Assembly (NCBI GenBank): GCA_040235375.1
Contig: JBECKQ010000030.1
Location: forward strand, 1-7,810
Source of the DNA: JBECKQ01 sp040235375
GTDB taxonomy: Bacteria; Planctomycetota; Phycisphaerae; UBA1845
DNA length: 7,810 nucleotides
Direction: 5' to 3'
Positions within the stretch are counted from its first letter, which is position 1; the number at the start of each line of letters is the position of its first letter. Under the pieces are notes generated by a model. That model was not told where the DNA came from. It made no database searches and worked only from the letters and a program-made list of their open reading frames with translations. The translations under genes were made by a program, and so were the position numbers. This document shows, in pieces, positions 1 through 4,508 of this stretch.

Positions 1-548
1 TCAGCCCGCGTCAACGGGATGAGGCGTTTCTCTGCGGCCTGCTCGCCGATATCGGCGTGACGACGCTCGCGGAGGCGTTGCCGGAAGCGTACGGACCGTT
101 CGCCGCCCGGTATACGCCGCACGGCACGTCCATCAGCGAATCCGAGGAGCAGGCGGCGCTGGGGACGAGTCATGCGGAAGTGTCGGCGGCGGTACTGTAC
201 GAATGGTCTCTGCCGGAGACGATGTGCCAGGCCGTGAGGGCGAGCCACGACGACGCCGCGAACTTCGAGGAAGAGGCAGGGCAACTGGCGCTGATTGTGA
301 ATGTGTCAGACCGCATTGCGAAACTGTTATGCGAGATTCCCGACGTAGCTGTTTCGCGAGATGTCTGCGTCGAGGCAATGAGGCTGTTGAACGTGGACCT
401 CGCGGTGCTGGTGAAGATCCTCGGCGAAGTGGAGAGCGACGTGGAGGAGCTGGCATCGATTCTCGGGATCAGCGTGATCGCCGGCTCCGTCTACACGAAG
501 ATCGCCGAGTCCATGCGCGACGTGCTTGCTTCCTCGCCTGCGGCCTGA
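1..548 (+). CDS. HDOD-domain protein, C-terminal part (5' end outside window)
   Basis: The reading frame is open from the left edge (first whole codon at base 3) and ends at TGA 546-548, giving about 181 visible residues. Near the start is AFLCGLLADIG (visible residues 8-18), which matches the 'aFlaGLLHdIG' core of HDOD domains. Further on come GTSHAEV (about 54-60), EWSLPE (67-72) and a histidine at about 82, in the usual HDOD order 'lGtdHaevGa.Ll..W.LPe.i..ai..HH'. The metal-binding HD pair of true HD hydrolases is not kept: the core reads LADIG rather than LHDIG. This fits HDOD proteins, which act in signalling and not as phosphohydrolases. The rest is helical. No catalytic or membrane segment is visible, and any N-terminal receiver or other domain would lie upstream. 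A GTG at 57 is only an internal codon, because the domain match begins before it. It is separated from the flagellar genes by a terminator, so co-transcription is unlikely. The function is not identifiable beyond the family. Confidence 0.87.
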   Translation, partial: SPRQRDEAFLCGLLADIGVTTLAEALPEAYGPFAARYTPHGTSISESEEQAALGTSHAEVSAAVLYEWSLPETMCQAVRASHDDAANFEEEAGQLALIVNVSDRIAKLLCEIPDVAVSRDVCVEAMRLLNVDLAVLVKILGEVESDVEELASILGISVIAGSVYTKIAESMRDVLASSPAA

Positions 549-577
549 GCGCGATCGAATGAAAGTTCGAGCACACC

Positions 578-610
578 AGCGCGATGAAGATGTTTCATCG
601 CGTTTTTTAT
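578..610 (+). terminator. Intrinsic terminator after the HDOD gene
   Basis: A 9-bp perfect stem (CGCGATGAA at 580-588 with TTCATCGCG at 594-602) closes a 5-base loop. It is followed directly by six T residues (603-608). A-U and G-U pairs can extend the base of the stem. It lies 30 bases after the HDOD stop codon and is the clearest Rho-independent terminator in the window. Confidence 0.92.
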
Positions 611-847
611 TGCGCATCTGCCGACGCAATGTTCGTCATGCATGCCCAGGCCCGTCTGGCGGGCACAAATCCACACAAATCACGGCCCGACCAAAGATTA
701 TTCTCTTGTCCCGGTTTTGGGACTTGCCGTGAGGGTTGTCCAATAAAAGGCGGCGATTCGTCCTGCCGCAAGCTGTTGGGCAAACGAGCGCAGTGGTGCG
801 TGCGTCCCGATATAACGTCCGCATTGCGGAGCCGGCACGTCGTCCTC
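611..847. other. Intergenic stretch with no recognisable gene
   Basis: No open frame here has a credible start, ribosome site or family resemblance on either strand. The stretch is less GC-rich than the genes, notably around 665-750. The only structure I can point to is a short hairpin, GTCCC (708-712) with GGGAC (719-723) around a GGTTTT loop. A CCCGATAT (806-813) matches 6 of 8 bases of a sigma-28 -10 box but has no matching -35. I found no convincing sigma-54 (GG-N10-GC) promoter. Confidence 0.6.
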
Positions 848-856
848 TAAATCGCT

Positions 857-884
857 TAAAGGGCATTTATCGGTAAGACGATTT
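857..884 (+). promoter_or_regulatory. Candidate sigma-28 (FliA)-type promoter of the first flagellin gene
   Basis: TAAA (857-860), 16 bases, then GACGATTT (877-884). The sigma-28 consensus is TAAA-N15-GCCGATAA, so the -35 is exact, the -10 agrees at 5 of 8 positions and the spacer is one base longer. The main support is that the second flagellin has the same arrangement (TAAA-N16-GACGAAAT, 2624-2651) at nearly the same distance from its start codon. The similarity continues just downstream (TTTCTGGATGGC here, ATTCGGGATAGC there). The consensus comes from other phyla, so the assignment is an inference. Confidence 0.5.
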
Positions 885-1053
885 CTGGATGGCGTCGCCG
901 CGTGACGGCGAGCAGCGGACAGTCGAAAAACGAGGTTTGGGACCTGTGCCCCGACAATCGGGGCGTAAGCAAAGCCGCGTCCGGCAGAGCGTCGAATTTA
1001 CGGCGACTCGCGTGGGATGCGGGTGTTGCGAGCTTGTGGAGGCCCTGTCAATC
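885..1053 (+). promoter_or_regulatory. Long structured 5' leader of the first flagellin gene
   Basis: About 169 bases separate the candidate -10 box from the start codon. Predicted hairpins: TCGCCG/CGGCGA (895-900 with 906-911, 5-base loop); GCCCCGA/TCGGGGC (948-954 with 958-964, CAA loop, extendable by U-A and two wobble pairs to 945-967); GCCG/CGGC (974-977 with 982-985). The middle one is strong and has no U-tract, so it looks like a leader structure rather than a terminator. The ribosome site is TGGAGG (1037-1042), 11 bases before ATG, a rather long spacing. The frame is open through the leader from ATG 889, but I treat that as leader and not as protein. Confidence 0.45.
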
Positions 1054-2475
1054 ATGTCTCGCATCGTAACGAACGTTCAGTCCCTTGTGGCCCAGCGCGT
1101 CCTGGGCTTCCAGAACAAAGAGCTCAACCAATCGCTGACTCGGCTGAGCACCGGGCTTCGGATTAACACCGGGGCTGACGATCCGGCCGGCCTGATCGGT
1201 TCCGAAACGCTGCGCTCGCAGAAAGTGGCGATCGGAGCGGCGATCGACAACGCGAACCGAGCCGATAACGTGCTCTCCGTGGCCGAAGGCTCGCTCCAAG
1301 AGGTCAACCGCCTGCTGCTCGAGCTGGAGGATCTCATCGACCGTAGCGCGAACGAAGCAGGCCTGAGCACGGCCGAAAAGGAAGCGAATCAAGGCCAGAT
1401 CGACGCGATCCTGGCCTCCATCGATCGGATCGCGAACACCACGGAGTTCGCCGGCAAGAAGCTCCTCAGCGGCGTGTTCGAGTTCACCACTTCGACGACC
1501 GCGGCGGAGAGCGGCAACATCAGCGACATCACGGTCCACGCTGCCAAGATTCCGGCCGGCTCGATGCGTGCGGTGACGGTCGAGGTCGTGGCTGGCTCGG
1601 AGTTCGGGTATATCAGCGCGGTCGGCGCCGGTGCGGGCGGAGCGCTCGATGCGGACACGACCGTCGAAGTACAAGGCAACTACGGCTCCGAAGTGCTGAG
1701 CTTCTCGAGCGGCACGTCGCTCTCGGAGATCGCCACGGCCGTCAACACGGGCACGCAGCTTACCGGCGTGTCCGCCACCGTCAGCGGCGGAACCCTTTAC
1801 TTCACCAGCACGCAATACGGATCGGACGCGACCGTATCCGTCGATGTTCTGTCGGGCTCGCTGTCGACGAGCGCGAGCAGCGATTCGGGAACGGATGGCA
1901 CCGTCACAATCAACGGCAGCAACGCGAATGTCGCAGGGCTGGATGCGACGTTGCGCACGGCGTCGCTGGACATCGAGCTGAAACTGGCGGCGGCGTTCGG
2001 CTCGGTGGCGGGGTCCTCCACCAGCTTCACCATCACTGGCGGCGGTGCCTTGTTCAACATCGCCCCTGAGGTGAGCATGGTGGGCATGGAGACGATCGGC
2101 ATCCGTTCCACGTCGACGGGCTCGTTGGGCAATGGCACCGACGGAACGCTCAGCACGCTCGCCAGCGGGTCCATGAACGACCTGAACAGTAGAAACTATG
2201 CGACGGCGCAGCGCGTGGTGCGCGCGGCACAGGAGCAGGTGTCCCAGCTTCGGGGACGTATCGGTGCGTTCCAGAAGGACACGCTGCAGACGACGGTGAA
2301 TTCGTTGCTCGTGGCGATGGAAAACACCGCCGCGGCGGAAAGCGCGATCCGCGAGACCGACTTCGCCGCGACCACGAGCGAGCTGACCCGCGCGCAGATT
2401 CTCGTGAACACGGCGACGGCGACGCTGCAGTTGGCCAACGCTCAGCCGCAGAGCGTGCTGTCCCTGCTGCAATAG
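1054..2475 (+). CDS. fliC: Flagellin (first of two paralogues)
   Basis: A 473-residue filament subunit, exported by the flagellar type III system and polymerised under the cap. The N-terminal D0/D1 core (about 1-140) has LSTGLRINTGADDPAGLIGSE (31-51), a variant of the flagellin signature 'LSSGLRINSAkDDaAG', and SIDRIANTTEFAGKKLL (122-138). The C-terminal core (about 380-473) has RGRIGAFQ, the ES-IRETDFA segment and an AQIL...LQLANAQPQSVLSLL ending typical of flagellins. The centre (about 145-370) is a variable domain with a flagellin-IN-like fold near 203-265 (GSEVLSF, LSEIATAVN, YGSDATVSV). ATG 1054 is chosen because MSRIVTN aligns with the start of the second paralogue; the open frame back to 889 encodes nothing flagellin-like. 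The usual INTN start is IVTN here. The protein has no cysteine. It is the first gene of the filament cluster and is probably transcribed alone, between the candidate promoter at 857-884 and the terminator at 2498-2550. Confidence 0.97.
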   Translation: MSRIVTNVQSLVAQRVLGFQNKELNQSLTRLSTGLRINTGADDPAGLIGSETLRSQKVAIGAAIDNANRADNVLSVAEGSLQEVNRLLLELEDLIDRSANEAGLSTAEKEANQGQIDAILASIDRIANTTEFAGKKLLSGVFEFTTSTTAAESGNISDITVHAAKIPAGSMRAVTVEVVAGSEFGYISAVGAGAGGALDADTTVEVQGNYGSEVLSFSSGTSLSEIATAVNTGTQLTGVSATVSGGTLYFTSTQYGSDATVSVDVLSGSLSTSASSDSGTDGTVTINGSNANVAGLDATLRTASLDIELKLAAAFGSVAGSSTSFTITGGGALFNIAPEVSMVGMETIGIRSTSTGSLGNGTDGTLSTLASGSMNDLNSRNYATAQRVVRAAQEQVSQLRGRIGAFQKDTLQTTVNSLLVAMENTAAAESAIRETDFAATTSELTRAQILVNTATATLQLANAQPQSVLSLLQ

Positions 2476-2497
2476 CGGTTTCGGTTCTCGATCTTCG

Positions 2498-2550
2498 GCC
2501 CGGCCCGTCGTTTGAGCCCACTGACTAGAGGGCTCGACGGCGGGCCGGGC
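2498..2550 (+). terminator. GC-rich hairpin terminator after the first flagellin
   Basis: A 10-bp perfect outer stem (GCCCGGCCCG 2498-2507 with CGGGCCGGGC 2541-2550) and a 6-bp inner stem (GAGCCC 2514-2519 with GGGCTC 2530-2535) close a 10-base loop. The stem is very stable, but only TTCAT follows instead of a real T-run. It starts 23 bases after the stop codon. It is most likely a terminator or an mRNA 3'-end stabiliser that separates the two flagellin units. Confidence 0.75.
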
Positions 2551-2623
2551 TTCATATCGAGCCGAGCCGGGCCTCTGGGGCACGTCCCATAAATCGGAGC
2601 GTCTTGCCGCGAAGGGATTTATC

Positions 2624-2651
2624 TAAAGCACACAAACAGCTGGGACGAAAT
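2624..2651 (+). promoter_or_regulatory. Candidate sigma-28-type promoter of the second flagellin gene
   Basis: TAAA (2624-2627), 16 bases, then GACGAAAT (2644-2651). The architecture equals that of the first flagellin (TAAA-N16-GACGATTT), with further similarity just downstream (TTCGGGATAGC here, TTCTGGATGGC there). It lies 173 bases before the start codon, against 169 in the first gene. The -10 agrees only partly with GCCGATAA. Shared form and position are better evidence than the consensus match alone. Confidence 0.5.
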
Positions 2652-2824
2652 TCGGGATAGCTCCGGCGGGCGAGTGCGTTGTCGGCGTGCGATGCCGACG
2701 CTCGATCGTCGCGGTTGGGAAGAAGCTGGCGGCGATGAATCAGGCCGCCGAACTTGAAGAGGTCGCGCAAGGTGGCGCGTCCCGTGGCAACCGCCAGGCT
2801 GTCACCACCGTCAGGGAGGATGTC
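2652..2824 (+). promoter_or_regulatory. Long 5' leader of the second flagellin gene
   Basis: The leader is about 173 bases. It contains a 6-bp perfect hairpin GTCGGC/GCCGAC (2681-2686 with 2694-2699, 7-base loop, one more G-U pair possible). It ends in a strong Shine-Dalgarno GGGAGGA (2814-2820) just before ATG 2825. Apart from the first dozen bases after the -10 box it does not align by eye with the leader of the first flagellin, although both are long and contain hairpins. A GTG at 2687 opens an in-frame extension, but it lies inside this hairpin and has no ribosome site. Confidence 0.4.
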
Positions 2825-4249
2825 ATGACCCGAATCAACACGAACATTTCCTCGATGATCGCGCATGGTCGTTTACGGACGAACACGAATGACCTGCAGG
2901 TTCGTCTCGAACGGCTGGCTACCGGCCTGCGGATCAACCGCGGCAAGGATGATCCCGCGGGGCTCATCGCCTCCGAAATCCTCCGCAGCGAAATCGGGGC
3001 CATCGGCCAGGCCATCGACAACTCCCAGCGGGCGATCAACGTGCTCTCGACGGCGGAAGGCGCCATCAACGAAACGTCGCGCCTCCTCGTCGATCTGCGC
3101 GCTCTGATCGTCAACACGGCGAACGAGGGAGCGCTTTCGCAGGAAGAGATCGAAGCGAATCAGCTCGAGGTCGACTCGCTGCTGACCAGCATCGATCGGA
3201 TCGCCAACACGACGTCTTTCGGCAGCAAAAAACTCCTGAACGGAAGCCTGGCGTACACGCTGTCCAGCGTGGACACGACGTCGCTCCAATCCGTCGCCGT
3301 GTACTCCGCCCGGGTTCCCGAAGGCGGCTCGCAGAACGTGGTCGTGCAGGTGACGGGATCGGCCGAGACGGGCGTTCTCCAGATCACCGCCGCCTCGACG
3401 AGCGCCGCCACGATCGAGATCACCGGCAATCTTGGCTCGGAGATACTCGCGTTCGCATCCGGCGCCACCATCGCCAGTATCGCGGAGAGCATCAACGCCG
3501 TCAGCGACACGACAGGCGTTTTGGCCGCCGCTGCGGGCGGCGTTCTGACCATTACGAGCAGGGAATACGGCAGTGACCAGTTCGTCTCCGTGCGGGCGCT
3601 ATCCGGCACGTTCCTGCAGGATTCGAACTACACCGCGGGCGCCGCCGCCATGACCGACGAAGGCGTGGACGCCACCGTGCTAGTCAACGGTCAGATCGCA
3701 GACACCAGGGGAATCCGCGTCGACATGCGCACCGGCGGACTCGATGGGCGATTCTACTTGACATCGGACTTCGCGACGCAAACGACGGACACTGCCGAGT
3801 TCCAGATCACCGGAGGAGGGTCGCTGTTCCAGCTTGGCCCGGACGTGTCGCCCACGGCCCAGGTGAGCATCGCACTGAATTCGATCTCGTCGGGGAATCT
3901 GGGCAACGCCGTAGTCGGATTCCTGGACAGCATCCGCAGCGGTGGCGACCACGAGATCAAGGGCGGTAATTACGTTGCCGCCCAGCGGATCGTCGAGGAG
4001 GCCATCAACCAGGTGGCGACGTGCCGCGGCCGGCTCGGTAGCCTCCAGAAGAACCAGATCGAGACCAACATCAACAGCCAGCAGATCGCGCTCGAGAACG
4101 TGAGCGCGTCGGAATCGACGATCCGCGACGCCGACATTGCCGAGGAGATCTCCGCCCTGACGAGGGCGCAGATCCTGTTCCAGAGCACGCAGAGCACGTT
4201 GCAGATCGCCAATTCACTGCCGCAGGCGGTCCTGGCGATCCTCGGGTAG
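2825..4249 (+). CDS. fliC: Flagellin (second of two paralogues)
   Basis: A 474-residue filament subunit. The N-terminal core is MTRINTNISS followed by LATGLRINRGKDDPAGLIASE (31-51) and SIDRIANTTSFGSKKLL (122-138). The C-terminal core runs from about 380 to 474 and includes RGRLGSLQ, ENVSASESTIRDADIAEE and a final QIANSLPQAVLAILG. The middle carries a flagellin-IN-like unit (about 197-260: GSEILAF, IASIAESIN, YGSDQFVSV) and a second block, FQITGGGSLFQLGPDV (326-341), that matches FTITGGGALFNIAPEV in the first flagellin. The two proteins align over their whole length with differing surface loops, so they are old tandem duplicates. ATG 2825 is set by GGGAGGA 5-10 bases upstream and by the canonical MTRINTN start; the upstream in-frame GTG at 2687 is rejected. 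Oddity: one cysteine, Cys400 (VATCRGRLG), sits in the conserved C-terminal helix where the first paralogue has leucine. It keeps a more canonical INTN start and DIAEE motif than the first copy, so it may be the major subunit (inference). Confidence 0.97.
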   Translation: MTRINTNISSMIAHGRLRTNTNDLQVRLERLATGLRINRGKDDPAGLIASEILRSEIGAIGQAIDNSQRAINVLSTAEGAINETSRLLVDLRALIVNTANEGALSQEEIEANQLEVDSLLTSIDRIANTTSFGSKKLLNGSLAYTLSSVDTTSLQSVAVYSARVPEGGSQNVVVQVTGSAETGVLQITAASTSAATIEITGNLGSEILAFASGATIASIAESINAVSDTTGVLAAAAGGVLTITSREYGSDQFVSVRALSGTFLQDSNYTAGAAAMTDEGVDATVLVNGQIADTRGIRVDMRTGGLDGRFYLTSDFATQTTDTAEFQITGGGSLFQLGPDVSPTAQVSIALNSISSGNLGNAVVGFLDSIRSGGDHEIKGGNYVAAQRIVEEAINQVATCRGRLGSLQKNQIETNINSQQIALENVSASESTIRDADIAEEISALTRAQILFQSTQSTLQIANSLPQAVLAILG

Positions 4250-4266
4250 GGCGGATTGAACGTCTC

Positions 4267-4288
4267 GGCGGCCGGGCGATGGGCCGCC
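4267..4288 (+). terminator. Possible hairpin terminator after the second flagellin
   Basis: GGCGGCC (4267-4273) pairs perfectly with GGCCGCC (4282-4288) around an 8-base loop, 17 bases after the stop codon. No T-run follows. The position matches the hairpin after the first flagellin, but the stem is shorter. It could equally be a 3'-end stabiliser. Confidence 0.45.
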
Positions 4289-4378
4289 AAGCAATAGCCG
4301 CGCGGCGATTCCGGCCTCACTCTCGAATGCGCCAGGTCGCGCCGGGCAAGCCAACCCGATTGCTGGTCCGGGAACTCG

Positions 4379-4406
4379 TCCAGCCGCCTCCGATTGTTGC
4401 CGATAA
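4379..4406 (+). promoter_or_regulatory. Candidate sigma-28-type promoter of fliD
   Basis: GCCGATAA (4399-4406) is identical to the sigma-28 -10 consensus. It lies 102 bases before the fliD start codon. At the 16-base spacing used by the two flagellin genes, the -35 position reads TCCA (4379-4382), a poor match to TAAA. The box overlaps a small inverted repeat, GATAA-TACG-TTATC (4402-4415), which may be an operator-like site or chance in an AT-rich patch. Confidence 0.4.
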
Positions 4407-4423
4407 TACGTTATCAGATGATC

Positions 4424-4483
4424 GCGCCCGCGGTCCGTATGCGGGCCTTGCGCCCGCCGGTCCGATCGAGCGGCGCGATCCGG
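4424..4483 (+). promoter_or_regulatory. fliD leader: direct repeat and alternative hairpins
   Basis: GCGCCCGCGGTCCG (4424-4437) recurs as GCGCCCGCCGGTCCG (4450-4464), differing by one inserted C, with starts 26 bases apart. Between the copies, GCGGGC (4441-4446) can pair with GCCCGC of the first copy (4426-4431) or of the second (4452-4457), but not with both. A further hairpin, GATCG/CGATC (4464-4468 with 4476-4480), overlaps the end of the second copy. The ribosome site is weak, GAGAG (4497-4501), 7 bases before ATG. A regulator site or folding switch in the leader is possible; function is unproven. Confidence 0.35.
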
Positions 4484-4508
4484 CGAACGGCGTACAGAGA
4501 GTTCTGTC

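Noticed and set aside
774..800. GGGCAAAC (778-785) as a GEMM riboswitch start
   Set aside because: No GACGCAAAGCC partner segment or matching helices follow. It is an isolated 8-base resemblance.
867..873. CCGATAA on the minus strand as a divergent sigma-28 promoter
   Set aside because: No TAAA lies at the right distance, and there is no minus-strand gene between it and the HDOD gene.
945..985. A possible c-di-GMP-I (GEMM) riboswitch in the first flagellin leader, because of a hairpin followed by GCAAAGCC
   Set aside because: The GCAAAGCC core resembles part of the GEMM motif, but the upstream GGGCAAAC element, the GNRA tetraloop and the second helix are missing. A covariance-model search would settle it; by eye it is not enough.
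1048..2583. Long minus-strand open frame (511 codons) opposite the first flagellin
   Set aside because: It is rich in Arg, Ala and Gly with no family resemblance, as expected for the antisense of a GC-rich gene. The plus-strand flagellin explains the sequence.
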